A stretch of 64,000 bases of DNA, from positions 1-64,000 of the forward strand of contig JAALGZ010000075.1 in NCBI GenBank assembly GCA_015227615.1, in the 5' to 3' direction. The DNA is from Labyrinthula sp. Ha (taxonomy: Eukaryota > Sar > Bigyra > Labyrinthulida > Labyrinthulaceae). The position numbers and the translations under genes were made by a program. The notes beneath the pieces were generated by a model. It saw nothing but the letters and a program-made list of their open reading frames with translations, searched no databases and was not told the DNA's origin. Below, one piece after another: positions 1-9,458 of the stretch (the stretch's first letter is position 1; the number at the start of each line of letters is the position of its first letter).

Positions 1-314
1 GCTCGGGAGGTTGAAGGGGAATATAGATGGTGAGGTTTCCTGTTGTTTTGGGGGTGTTTTCTTGATTTTTCGAAGATTTTGCTTCTTGCAGTTGAGGTTG
101 TCGATGGTCTTAGTGAGTGCTGGGGGGCCTCCTTTGAGCTGACTTATGCTGCTTTCGTGTTATTCTATAGGTTGACTGTTCGTTGTTGCTATTCCAGGTG
201 AACGATGTTGATATTTTTGTCAGGATGGAAGAATTTCGTTTATTTGCTCCAGCAGCTGAATATAGTCCATTGGATTCATTCCTCTTCCTCCAGTTGTTAT
301 TCTCGACGTTTCTC

Positions 315-3300
315 TTAGTGCTTTAGGTGATATTCTGGTTGCTGCGTTTTCTGTGGGTTGATTGTGGATGTTGTATCTTGGTCGAAGGATGGGTGTGTTG
401 GTCTTCTTCTCGTGTCCAGGCTTCTGTTCATATTCAAGTCCAAGTCTGCGTTCCTGCTCAAGTCCAAGTTCGTGTTCCTGTTCCTGTTCGTGTCCAAGTT
501 CCTGTTCAAGCTCTGGTTCGTGTCCAAGTGTTCTTCTGGTTCCTGGTTTCCTGTGCAGTTTGAAGGTTGGTTCTCATTTTCAAGGAGGTGGGTAAAGTGG
601 GATGGTGGTGGGTCCTCAGGCGGCACTGGTTCTTCTCCTAGTAACGCAAGTGGTTCATAGTAGTATATAGGTTTTGCTGTTGGTGGTGGTGATGGGTTTT
701 GAAGTTGGTATTCTCTCAGAGCTGTCAGTTCTTTATCGACAATATCTCTTGCTGTGGATTTATGGGTTTCCTGACGTTCTTTTACTATATTGGTGAGGTC
801 CAAGTCATCCTCTTCTAGTTGAAAGTCAAAGCTATCAATCCTGTTTATGGTTCTCTTCAGCCTTCTTGATATCTTTGTTAAGGCTTTTGTTATCTTCACG
901 TTGGATGGCCAGTTCTCTACATTGTATATGGCTGGAGCTATTACTAGTGCCCTTGCCAGATTGATTCTTGTTTTCTTTTGGATGTTTGAGGAAGATAATA
1001 TGTCTCTGAACCTGTTGATATGATTGTGTGCTTCATTTAACTTCTTGGAAATAGCATCAGCATTAATACCTTGTGGGTCAAAGATAGCTCCAAGATATTT
1101 GTACTTTGTCACGGCTTCAATTGTTTCTGCTGCTACTTCAACGTTGCTTGTTTTGGGTTGGATTTTGTCGTGTATGATCGTTCTACTGTCAGTAACAGCT
1201 AAAGTCCCAGCTCTGCTTCTGTTGCGTGTTCCATCACAAAACCTCGAGCTTTTGTGACACCTTAGTGACGTTTCTGAGTGAAAGTATCTATCGCAACGTT
1301 CACAGTGAAAGTTGGTCAATATTCTATTTATATCTACGTCTGGGATTTTATCAACCAAGCTGTAGCCTTCGTTTGTGAGCATAACTTTTGTCTTGCTAAC
1401 ATTAATTTTTAGGCCTGTGAGTTGCTGAAGGTTTTGCAGTTGCGTTACAAAGCTGATTATTTCTTCGTCGTTCCTTGTTAGTATTACCAAGTCGTCTGCA
1501 AAAGCAAAGTACCTGAAGGTTTGGTTGTGTAAGCTGGTTCCTTGTAAGGTATTATTTTTTATTCTCTTCATTATAGAGTCAAGACAGAGGATAAAGATGC
1601 TTGGAGACAAACTATCTCCTTGAAGCACACCTTTTTTTATGTTTACTAAACTACTTTTTTCTCCGCTGTCTGAAACGAAAACTTTGGTCTTGTCGTAAAG
1701 GATGGTGATAAGTTTGATGAGCTTTTTTGGTACATGATGTTCTTCTAGAGCTAGCTTCATAAATTTATGCGAAATACTATCAAAAGCTTTCGCAAAGTCT
1801 ATGAAAAGAATTCGAAGATATATTTTCTGTTTCAGAGTTTCCTTTATGATTGTATCAAGTGCTTCAATTTTCTGTATCGTTGAGCGGTTGTTTCTGAATC
1901 CTGCTTGGTAATCTGGGAGTTTATTTAGTATTGGTGCTATTCTGTTATTGATGATTTTTGTGAGGAGTTTGAAGTGAGTGTTCAATAGTGAGATTGGTCT
2001 ATAATTGGAGGGATCATTTTTACTTCCTTTCTGCTTGTATAGATACACTACTTTGCCTCTGCAGATTTTCCTCATCTTTTTAGACTTGAATGCATCTAGC
2101 CTAAAGAAAGATTGGATTTCTCTAACAGCATGACTTTGAACTATTTCAACGTGCTTTAGGACTTCGTTTCTTATGTTATCTGGTCCTGGAGCTTTGTTAT
2201 TTTTTAGGGTTTTGATGCATTCTTTGATCTCTTCTGCCTTTGGAGGATGTATGTTTATGCTGTTCGAAGGAGCCGGTGCAAGTATTGGAGTTTGGTAATG
2301 TCGTATTTGGTTTTCCGTCAACAAGTTCGTTGGAAGTGGTAGGTTTTGTTGTTTCTCTAAATATTCTTTTAGTATCTGGATACGACCTGCGGTTCCCACC
2401 AACTTCCCAGCTGTATTCTTGGTTATTTTACCGAACTGTTTACGGACTGGTTTTACCTTCTTTATCAGTTGGTACCCAGTTCTCGTATTGTTGCTTTGAA
2501 ATGCAGTTTCTATTTCAGACGCTATTCTCTCCAACCAGTTGCTGTAGTCTTCCTTAGCTGATGTTTTTACTTCGTTTGTAATTCTTTTCTTCTCCTCAGA
2601 ATTCAGGTTGTTCCAGTTGGCTCGTTTGTACCGCATCATAGAAATGGTTTGTTCCGAGTTTTGGTGTTCAGGAAGGTTGTACTTGACTTCTGGGAGATGT
2701 TTCTTCATGATTGATGGAATTGAGCGGGTTAGTGTAAGGTAGGTGTCTGTGAGTGCGTCGTTTAGTTCAAGTACCTCTTTGAGTTCGCTGTTTATCTTTT
2801 GCTGTAGCGCTGCGTTGGACCTTAGTGTACTGTAGTCAAGCTGAGATGTGGTTCTCTTCCCCGGTGTATGTTTCGGATGTATGTTCACTCTTACTGTAAG
2901 AGCAAGATGGTCAAAGTTTTTCTTCATCCACAGGTTGTATGCTATGGTTGAGGATATTTTGAAGCCAGTTATTGCAGGTACATGGTTCGTGATTACATAG
3001 TCAATTTCGGATGGCCCCCCACTATTTGACCTTGGCATGAATGTAGCATGTTTCCTAGATCCTTTTTTGCCTGTAACAGCTTTATGGTTACAGATTGTTA
3101 GCTCTTTTTCTTTCAAGAACTCCACCAAGAGTTTACCATTAGAATTCGTACGATGAGAGAGTCCTAGTTTACCTTCTACATTTAATTCCTTTCTTGAAAC
3201 TTGAGCATTGAAATCACCACAAATGAGAACCAACCTTCTCTTGTTAACTTCATTCAGCTTCGACTTGAGCTCCTTCAGGTACATCTTGTACGTTTCTTGA

Positions 3301-3722
3301 CCGTGACCGCAGTGTGGCGCGTAAGTGTTAACCAAAACGAGACTTCTTTTTCCACCTAGTTTGACAACCAGCTTCAGGATCCTGTCGCTTCTTCCGTCTG
3401 TGTCCGTTACTTGACTAGCAAGCTCGTTACACAGGAAAGTCGCTACGCCCGCTGCTTTTTCAGGCAGTTTTGAGAAAAACCACCTTCCTGAAGCCGAGCT
3501 AACGTTCACCATTCGCTGCAGGCGTTGCATTCCTTGCTTGTGCAGTTCCTGTAACATTAAAATTTCAGTTTTTTTAGTAAGTTGTTGTACGTAGCTGCAC
3601 TTAAAGGCAGTTAGACCACCAACATTCACGCTCACCAGTTTAGGAAAGCGCTTCAGTCGGCTCGCTATCCCTGGGACTTCTCTCGAAGGAGTAGACAGGT
3701 CGCTACTCTGAAAACTTTGCAT
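315..3722 (-). CDS. LINE ORF: AP endonuclease - reverse transcriptase
   Basis: A 1135-residue protein that would nick target DNA and copy its own RNA (target-primed reverse transcription). Residues about 28-275 are an exonuclease-endonuclease-phosphatase domain, with motifs such as ICGDFNAQV and SEIDYVITNH. RT spans about 480-780, with IDFAKAFDSISH, GVLQGDSLSPSIF and the catalytic FADDL near residue 740. After the RT palm a C2H2 zinc finger (CERC...H, about residues 802-825) is inserted before the thumb-like region. The last ~90 residues are low-complexity Asn/Asp/Arg/Leu repeats encoded by a minisatellite. The ATG at 3722 is the natural start, since the decayed copy at 30430 begins with the same residues (MQSFQ). 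The frame is open throughout, so the copy may be recent. LINE clade not assigned. Confidence 0.9.
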   Translation of the reverse strand: MQSFQSSDLSTPSREVPGIASRLKRFPKLVSVNVGGLTAFKCSYVQQLTKKTEILMLQELHKQGMQRLQRMVNVSSASGRWFFSKLPEKAAGVATFLCNELASQVTDTDGRSDRILKLVVKLGGKRSLVLVNTYAPHCGHGQETYKMYLKELKSKLNEVNKRRLVLICGDFNAQVSRKELNVEGKLGLSHRTNSNGKLLVEFLKEKELTICNHKAVTGKKGSRKHATFMPRSNSGGPSEIDYVITNHVPAITGFKISSTIAYNLWMKKNFDHLALTVRVNIHPKHTPGKRTTSQLDYSTLRSNAALQQKINSELKEVLELNDALTDTYLTLTRSIPSIMKKHLPEVKYNLPEHQNSEQTISMMRYKRANWNNLNSEEKKRITNEVKTSAKEDYSNWLERIASEIETAFQSNNTRTGYQLIKKVKPVRKQFGKITKNTAGKLVGTAGRIQILKEYLEKQQNLPLPTNLLTENQIRHYQTPILAPAPSNSINIHPPKAEEIKECIKTLKNNKAPGPDNIRNEVLKHVEIVQSHAVREIQSFFRLDAFKSKKMRKICRGKVVYLYKQKGSKNDPSNYRPISLLNTHFKLLTKIINNRIAPILNKLPDYQAGFRNNRSTIQKIEALDTIIKETLKQKIYLRILFIDFAKAFDSISHKFMKLALEEHHVPKKLIKLITILYDKTKVFVSDSGEKSSLVNIKKGVLQGDSLSPSIFILCLDSIMKRIKNNTLQGTSLHNQTFRYFAFADDLVILTRNDEEIISFVTQLQNLQQLTGLKINVSKTKVMLTNEGYSLVDKIPDVDINRILTNFHCERCDRYFHSETSLRCHKSSRFCDGTRNRSRAGTLAVTDSRTIIHDKIQPKTSNVEVAAETIEAVTKYKYLGAIFDPQGINADAISKKLNEAHNHINRFRDILSSSNIQKKTRINLARALVIAPAIYNVENWPSNVKITKALTKISRRLKRTINRIDSFDFQLEEDDLDLTNIVKERQETHKSTARDIVDKELTALREYQLQNPSPPPTAKPIYYYEPLALLGEEPVPPEDPPPSHFTHLLENENQPSNCTGNQEPEEHLDTNQSLNRNLDTNRNRNTNLDLSRNADLDLNMNRSLDTRRRPTHPSFDQDTTSTINPQKTQQPEYHLKH
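405..545. repeat. Short-unit tandem repeat inside the LINE ORF
   Basis: Degenerate tandem copies of a roughly 6-12-base unit (variants of GTTCCTGTTC and GTCCAAGTTC on the plus strand) run through this stretch. On the coding (minus) strand they give the Asn/Asp/Arg/Leu-rich tail of the LINE protein. Units are multiples of three, so the frame is kept. It looks like minisatellite growth at the 3' end of the ORF. Confidence 0.7.
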
Positions 3723-3964
3723 TTTAGCTTCGTCCTTGACGTTGTTTTCACAAGCTTATGGCGACAATTAAGCTCTGTGTTCTGGCTATTTCAGTCAATT
3801 GGACGCTATAGACGAAATCTATGGTAACATGTTTTTGGGCAATTATTTATTATCATCTCGGAAAATTTTGACGACAGAGATCGGATTAAGTAAAAGAGAA
3901 GAACAAACTGCAAGACAAAAACGTTGTTTAGCTGGAAACTTTCTCCTTCCCCTGGCATAAAAAA

Positions 3965-4531
3965 ATGGTGAAAAATATCTGTATCCCAATATATAAAGAA
4001 TCCATATCTTCCCTTTCAAGAACAAACCTAACTTCCTCTGTTTTGCGAAGGAAATTCTTCTTTCAAACGTTACAAAAACTACAGAAACAAAACTGGTTCT
4101 TTCTTCACGTATTATTTCCACAAAACCTTCGAAAAATATTTAAACTTTTCGTTCTTTTCTTTATATTCATCTTTCAAAAGTTAAAAAAACTACTTTTTGC
4201 TTTTGAAAATATTCAGATCGAAACGAAATCTGTGTCTTCAACCAACAGCTCATTAGATGACTTTGAAGACTTTGAACAAGAAGAAACTGATTTAGAACCT
4301 CCAGATAAAGAACTCTATGAGAAATTTGCTCAAATTTTGTCAACTCATCTCAAAATAATTGATAAACAACGCCAAGAGACATTTTCTCAATGCTCAATAT
4401 GTATGAACACATCCAACTGTCAAACTTTTTCCCAAGCAAGTTGTAAACATTCATTTCACTTAAGCTGTCTGCAAACTTGGTGTACATATGGTCACAGTAC
4501 TTGTCCAATATGCAGAGAATTCTTATTATAA
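3965..4531 (+). CDS. RING-H2 finger protein with a hydrophobic segment
   Basis: A 188-residue probable E3 ubiquitin ligase. The C-terminal RING-H2 (about residues 143-186) reads C-x2-C (CSICM), then C-x-H-x2-H-x2-C (CKHSFHLSC), then C-x2-C (CPIC), which is the full set of eight zinc ligands in cross-brace order. A hydrophobic stretch near residues 60-78 (KLFVLFFIFIFQKL) could anchor it in a membrane, as in many small RING-H2 ligases. An acidic Ser-rich linker (DDFEDFEQEE) joins the two. The ATG at 3965 is the first in frame, but the basic N-terminus is not conserved with anything I recognise, so a later start is possible. The stop is 12 bp from the convergent TMEM120 stop. Confidence 0.75.
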   Translation: MVKNICIPIYKESISSLSRTNLTSSVLRRKFFFQTLQKLQKQNWFFLHVLFPQNLRKIFKLFVLFFIFIFQKLKKLLFAFENIQIETKSVSSTNSSLDDFEDFEQEETDLEPPDKELYEKFAQILSTHLKIIDKQRQETFSQCSICMNTSNCQTFSQASCKHSFHLSCLQTWCTYGHSTCPICREFLL

Positions 4532-4543
4532 CTTATTGTTGAA

Positions 4544-5563
4544 TTAATTATTTTTCTTCTCTATTCTTTTTCTCCACTTTTTCTTCAACGTCATCAAAGT
4601 CGTTGTCATATTTCCAAGCCCCATTGAAAACTGTAAAACTCCAGAAGATATTATTTGCAACTCTTCTTGCCAATCTTGCCAAACTTTTCCTTCTTTAGCA
4701 CTTGAAAACAACCCTCCAAATCCAAGCAAATATGCACCTCCACATTCCATAAACCACGTCTTCATCAAACTCAATCCAATCAAAATCTCCCACAGTTGCA
4801 CGCACATAACACAGGCTATATACACCTTAAATACGTTCTGCAGTGAAACATCCCTTGTAACTATTGTCTCCTGGTAAGTAACATCCATATTCGACCTATA
4901 CTTGCCCAATGCTCGATTTGCATACTCTCTTTTTTTGTGATAATAATTTAACAAATTTGCAACTAAACCGTTAAATAATCCAAAGCACATATAAAACGGA
5001 ACGTATGACTGATAATGCCCTCCTGGCACATTTGGCCATACTAGTAGTGCAACGGCTTGACAAGCTGCTAAATAGTGATGCGTTAACCACCATTTATGAA
5101 TATTTGAGCCGTTTAATAGTAGGATTGATTCTCTTAGAGCGGATGAGAGGTAAAAATAAAGAAGCCAAAGACCATAAAAAGTGTGTATCCAATGAGTATC
5201 TGTCCAATGATATTGTAAATAGAAGTGAAAGAATAGGACAACGAGAGGGAAGATGCAGTAGATTATGTTAGCGCGAAGTTTGAAAGAGTTGTATTCGTCT
5301 CGTAGTTTAAGCCTGTCAGATTCGAAGGAGAAACGTAGGTTGATATCCCCAAGCATGAAGCGCATGAACTTTGAAGATGCTTTGAAGGGAGGACATATGC
5401 GAACATTTTGGTTGTGAAGGTCTTTCAAGGAAGACAAGTTTTGATTCTGGTCTTGGGTTAGAGCTTTGAGTGCGTGGTCATTTTCTGTGTTTAACGTTGA
5501 AATTTCAGACTTCAACCTACAAAGTTCTCGAGTCAATCTCTCCATTTCCTTAGCTCTTAACAT
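4544..5563 (-). CDS. TMEM120/TMPIT family membrane protein
   Basis: 339 residues, close to the ~340 of animal TMEM120A/B. The N-terminus (residues 4-50) is a coiled coil, followed by a six-helix-type membrane domain from about residue 97 onward. Family hallmarks are visible: LRESILLLNGS (143-153), a Trp-Trp pair (158-159) and HHY (162-164), which match the LRE-ILR-NGS...WW-HHY block of the human proteins. TMEM120 proteins sit in the ER/nuclear envelope, have an ELOVL-like fold and bind coenzyme A in solved structures; a role in lipid metabolism is likely but the reaction is unproven. Single exon, ATG at 5563. It is convergent with the RING gene and divergent from the CRAL-TRIO gene, with 253 bp between the two starts. 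Confidence 0.9.
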   Translation of the reverse strand: MLRAKEMERLTRELCRLKSEISTLNTENDHALKALTQDQNQNLSSLKDLHNQNVRICPPFKASSKFMRFMLGDINLRFSFESDRLKLRDEYNSFKLRANIIYCIFPLVVLFFHFYLQYHWTDTHWIHTFYGLWLLYFYLSSALRESILLLNGSNIHKWWLTHHYLAACQAVALLVWPNVPGGHYQSYVPFYMCFGLFNGLVANLLNYYHKKREYANRALGKYRSNMDVTYQETIVTRDVSLQNVFKVYIACVMCVQLWEILIGLSLMKTWFMECGGAYLLGFGGLFSSAKEGKVWQDWQEELQIISSGVLQFSMGLGNMTTTLMTLKKKWRKRIEKKNN

Positions 5564-5816
5564 TAAACAAGCAGGAATGAAATTACTTTAAGGATGCCTC
5601 TCTTATCGATTTTTCCAGTTTAGTTGTATCTTTTTCATTTTCCATCTCCCTTAGTCTTTGTACTCTTAGCCGTCCAGAAAGTTCCTTAGCGAGACAAACG
5701 AGACTTTAGTGAAGGAATTTATTTTCGATATATTATTGGACGTTGAATGAGAGGTATATCTCACAATATGAATGTAATCTTGTCTCGTTTCTGGATTAAC
5801 TCGAGGGTGCATTACT
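5564..5816. promoter_or_regulatory. Short divergent intergenic region (inferred bidirectional promoter)
   Basis: These 253 bp separate the start codons of TMEM120 (leftward) and the CRAL-TRIO gene (rightward), so both core promoters and 5' UTRs must fit here. I see no clear TATA box or other named element. The function is inferred from position only. Confidence 0.4.
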
Positions 5817-6703
5817 ATGATTGTGATTAAGAAAATGGAGGAAAAATTAAGAGAAGAAGAAAAAGAGTTGTTCAGATTAACAACTATTGATCTGGGGCTG
5901 GATCCACTTCCAAAAGATAAGGAAAACATATTACTTCAGTTTGTAACACTTATTGAAATGAAAAAAGATGACTTTCTCTGTAAAGAACTTGATGCTGACA
6001 GTGAAAGCACCTTTGTTCTCGATCCTCCTTTTCTTTTGTAAACCTTTCCCCTTAAATGAACTTTAGGCGATTTTTAGCATCACGAGAATTTGATTTGAAT
6101 AAAGCTGTAGAATTTTTGAAAGCGCATTTAAAGTGGAGAGATGAAATCTTTCCAAGCTTACTGCTGTCTGACAATGTTTTCCCTCTTCTCCTGCATTCAA
6201 GCATCCTCCGCCCATTTGGAAAAACAAAAGACAATAAACCTTTAATTCTCTTTAGTCTTCCTTACTTAGATCGAATGAAAAAAACATCTAAAAATCTAGA
6301 TTTACCAACTACAGAGTACGTAAAGTACGTAGTTTACTTCATCGAGACAACGTTGGCCGAAAATAAGACTGGAAAATGTGTTTGGATATTTGATTTAAAT
6401 GGATGGGGAGTTACAACCCATGGTACTAGTATTGCTGAAGGTTCAGTAAATGATATAATTAGGCAAGTTTTGATCCTGTGTCAGAATCAGTACCCGGAAA
6501 GATTGAGTCAAGCGTTGATTTTGAACAGTCCTTGGTTGTTTTCAACTGCATGGAGTGTAATCTCTGGGTGGTTGGATAAGCAAACTCAAGGAAAAGTCAA
6601 ATTTTTGAATAAAAATAAAGACCTGTTGAAACATATTGACAAAGAAGAGTTACACGTGAGTTATGGTGGGACACATCCAGGACACCAGTTAAATTTGAGA
6701 TGA
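5817..6703 (+). CDS. CRAL-TRIO (Sec14-like) lipid-binding protein, two exons
   Basis: Exon 1 is 5817-6037, the intron 6038-6066 (29 nt, GTA...TAG) and exon 2 6067-6703. Joined, they give 285 residues. The splice restores the CRAL-TRIO N-domain motif LRFLASREFDLNKAVEFL at residues 74-91, which runs across the junction. The lipid-binding domain follows (about 110-270), with the family signature YPERLSQALILNSPWLF, then W...I..WLD..T..KV.FL and the closing ELHVSYGG. Sec14-like proteins exchange or present phosphoinositides and other hydrophobic ligands between membranes in the cytosol; the ligand cannot be told. An early helical region (EEKLREEEKELFRL) precedes the domain. Unspliced reading would stop in the intron, so a simple ORF call breaks the gene in two. 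Confidence 0.92.
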
Positions 6704-6789
6704 ATATAGGGCTAAAGTGTTAATAGATTCACATCAATGTTTTTCTCATTTAAGGTCTAATTGTTAGTCTGCAAAACTTTGCTGTACTA

Positions 6790-7250
6790 CTAACAGAATA
6801 CTAAATGCCAAACTGTTTTATTCTTTTATTTCTTATTCGGAACCTAAACTGAACACAAAGAACAGCGAGTACGCTGGACCTTAATTCTTCTTGGTTGACC
6901 TTCATAATGTTCTGTATATCTTTTTCTATGTGGTATTTCTTTTCAAGTTTTTTTAAATACTTGTATTTTGTTCTTTGTAGTTGTATTTTTATTCGAAAGA
7001 GCAAGAGAGAAAACTAACTCTGCTTTGAAACTCAAGAATTGCTCTTGATTGAAAGAAGTTTGAATATATTTGTATGATAAAAACAGAATGATGTTCAAAG
7101 CAAATAAAAAGAGGCTAATCAATGACTAAGAGAAAACCAACCTTGCAAGTGAGTCTAAAGCAAGGTAGAAAGAAAAAACATCGGTTCTAGGTGCAAATAT
7201 ATGAGTAAAACAGAGGGATTTCAAACCACTTGAGACTCAATTTTTCCTTG
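6790..7250 (-). pseudogene. Possible relic of a piggyBac-type transposase C-terminus
   Basis: The minus strand, read with frame changes and stops, shows an order of blocks like the end of piggyBac transposases. A hydrophobic helix with N-I-I-L-F-x-x-Y comes first, then FLSFKAELVFSLAL (resembling the F-R-x-x-L-x-x-x-L helix), and then a basic stretch ending R-T-R-C-S-L-C-S, like the R-R-C-x-x-C start of the cysteine-rich domain. There is no continuous ORF and no terminal repeats were seen. This is an inference from weak similarity; it may be chance. Confidence 0.3.
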
Positions 7251-8247
7251 GATATACATCTTGCTCATATTCTTCGGGATGTTATTTGAACAGAAAAAGC
7301 TGAAACACAGCTAAGTAATTGAAAAAATTTTATTAAGAAGAATTAGGCGAACTCCACTACAGATTCTAAGCTTACGGTCTCTGTGTTCGTGGAAGATAAA
7401 ATTTGACGTGTTTTATTACAGTATGTTTAAATCAACTATAATAACTCAAGCCCCTGGTGTATTAGCAGCTGCGGTTGATTTTTCCTCTGTTAATATTCTA
7501 CATCACGTGATAGTTGATCCGAAAGCTGCTAAGGCTTAGTTATTGTTTGGTAATTTTTTGTTGAAGGTTTTACAATTTAGGCACATAATAAGATCCCTAC
7601 CTAATATGAGGCAGGTATTCTTGCAGCAAATATATTAAATAAATGGGATCGCTAATTCTACGGCAATTTTGTAGATTTGAAATGATCTGTTTCCGGTTCT
7701 AGTGTAATATTATTATAAGCTGCTTCTTTGAAGGCTAGCAGTCGAAAAGAATAAAAAATCTAGACATGTATCTTAAATTAAATTCGTTAAAAACTAAAAA
7801 CAACCCAAGTAAACAAATTCTAAGCATATTGAAACTGCTCTCATCCAGGATAATATACAAATAATACTAACTCCTCAGAGAACATAGGTGTTGGTTAGGA
7901 TTATATTGTGTGTTGCGTAATAATATGTATGTACTTAGTTAAATACCTTAGCTTAGACAGTTAGTTTGGAATTAAGCAGACTTATTAAGTGATAATATTA
8001 AATACAAAATTATGTCAAGAATAAGGAAGCTTATCTGCCATTCTTTATCGTAGTGACACGTCATCAAAATCATTAACCTTGAAAATCCCAAAATTAAGAC
8101 CGAACTGCAACAACCCACAAAGACGTCTTAATAAAGTTATAGTCCGCCTCTACCCGTGATGCTGGGAAAACATATCACAAAGAAAAAAAATCTAAGCTCT
8201 ATTGAAAACATACAGAAGTTTAATTAGAACTAGAAGCACGCTAAATA
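7251..8247. other. Intergenic, no gene recognised
   Basis: AT-rich sequence with no long ORF on either strand. The last part must hold the promoter of the PT-stalk gene starting at 8248. Nothing else can be supported. Confidence 0.5.
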
Positions 8248-8886
8248 ATGAAAACAAACAATGCAAATGAAACAACTGTCTCTCTTGGACATGAAACCAA
8301 CTTGATGAACTCTCAACAAGAGAATCGAACTAAGAAGGCCATCAATATAAACTCTACATTGTTGATTGCCATTGGTTTACTATTTTCTATAGTAGTCATT
8401 TTGGCTACAACCGGAAAGGTTCAACTCGGATTAAGATCAAGCCCCAACTCAAGCGGAAAAACTATTACACCTACGATGTCACCTTCCAGCTTACCAACTC
8501 AAACTCCTACATTAACACCTACAAATCTCCCATCTCTACGCCCTACACCATTACCAACTGAAAACCCAACCTTTATGCCTACTATTTCTCCCTCACCACT
8601 CCCTTCTTATGTTCCAACTGATGAACCTTCTCGAGCTCCTTCTCTGCCCACAACTTCGCCCACTGCATCCCCTACAACCTTAGCTGACTCGTTGTGTCAA
8701 ACAGCCCCTGAAGCTTTCTTGAATCTGATGATGTGCTTGCCGGATGATAAAGTACTAGTTTGTGGAACTGATGGGGTTGGACAGTTTCATGACTGCAATA
8801 GTGGGTGCTCCTGCCCTGAGAACGTGTTTGTTTATCAGTTTCTTGCTCCTATCCCATGCGTTGAAGATGTTTGCATTGAAGCCTAA
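8248..8886 (+). CDS. PT-stalk cysteine-rich type II membrane protein (family member 1)
   Basis: 212 residues. An N-terminal hydrophilic tail (1-32, with a basic RTKK just before the helix) is followed by one transmembrane helix (about 35-56), then a stalk of Pro/Thr/Ser repeats (x-P-T-x-x-P-S/T; about 72-146), then a 65-residue C-terminal module with eight cysteines. The module spacing, with the run GCSCPENVF, is shared with six other loci in this window. There is no signal peptide, and the basic side of the helix faces the N-terminus, so the stalk and Cys module should be outside the cell or in the lumen. The stalk is probably O-glycosylated. No known domain is recognised in the module. A retrotransposon lies 73 bp after its stop codon. 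Confidence 0.8.
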   Translation: MKTNNANETTVSLGHETNLMNSQQENRTKKAININSTLLIAIGLLFSIVVILATTGKVQLGLRSSPNSSGKTITPTMSPSSLPTQTPTLTPTNLPSLRPTPLPTENPTFMPTISPSPLPSYVPTDEPSRAPSLPTTSPTASPTTLADSLCQTAPEAFLNLMMCLPDDKVLVCGTDGVGQFHDCNSGCSCPENVFVYQFLAPIPCVEDVCIEA

Positions 8887-8959
8887 AAAATCTGATAATT
8901 GTAAATTTCAAACCCTTTATGCATTTAATTTTTCTTGTATTACTAATAATTTCATTTTA

Positions 8960-9430
8960 TGGAGTGCTAGTATAGGTTTCTACCTGTTAAAATACTTCTC
9001 TGATAAGTATTCTTTGATGCTGGTTTTTCTTAAAACTTCTGTTTAAATCTTCTGATTCTTCTCTTCTAAATCGCAAGGAAAAGTCGACACGAGTTCTTTT
9101 CTATATTTTTAACTATTAAGTTAGTGTCTGCTTAATACTCCCTCTAAACTTCCCACTGAACCAAATTCTACAGCTAATTAATACGCTAAAATATTCTAGT
9201 CTTTACACTGCAACTTCCTGTATTCTCTTCTCATATCCTTACCGGTATTCTTCCAGTTAGCTATGTTTCAATTTGAAATATATATCACGAGATTTCATTC
9301 ACCATACCACGTCATCACTTTAGTTAAAAGATGTTAGATTTCAAACTTCGTAAATACAATAAATTGCGAAACGATCTTTTACCAGAAATTACGAGCGCGG
9401 ATACATACCAAACTTCCCCATATTTCTACA
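8960..9430 (-). repeat. 3' LTR of the chromodomain retrotransposon
   Basis: 471 bp, starting TGGAGTGC and ending TTTCTACA on the plus strand, and nearly identical to 16425-16895. It is the downstream LTR because the coding strand is minus. Confidence 0.95.
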
Positions 9431-9442
9431 CCGCTCTCTTCT
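9431..9442 (-). other. Polypurine tract of the LTR element
   Basis: On the minus strand this reads AGAAGAGAGCGG, lies directly against the 3' LTR and is followed by the LTR's first bases TGTAG. It has the position and composition of the plus-strand primer site used by LTR retrotransposons. Confidence 0.75.
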
Positions 9443-9458
9443 AAGGCGCGAGTTATCC

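Larger units (their letters stand above)
1..3845 (-). mobile_element. LINE (non-LTR retrotransposon), full-length ORF
   Basis: The element reads on the minus strand. Its 5' end lies somewhere near 3.75-3.85 kb and its 3' end is probably outside the window, because no poly(A) tail or tandem tail is seen before base 1. It carries one long uninterrupted ORF (315-3722) with AP-endonuclease and reverse transcriptase domains. Two strongly decayed relatives lie in this window (about 30.34-33.75 kb, plus strand, and about 51.56-54.15 kb, minus strand), and they share the start of the ORF, endonuclease and RT blocks. The short 5' leader upstream of the ATG is also recognisable in the 30.34-kb copy, which supports a 5' boundary beyond the ATG. 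The exact ends are inferred, not seen. Confidence 0.85.

Noticed and set aside
6801-7004. 67-codon minus frame as a gene
   Set aside because: It starts at TTG and has no family match; another frame of the same strand resembles a transposase end instead.
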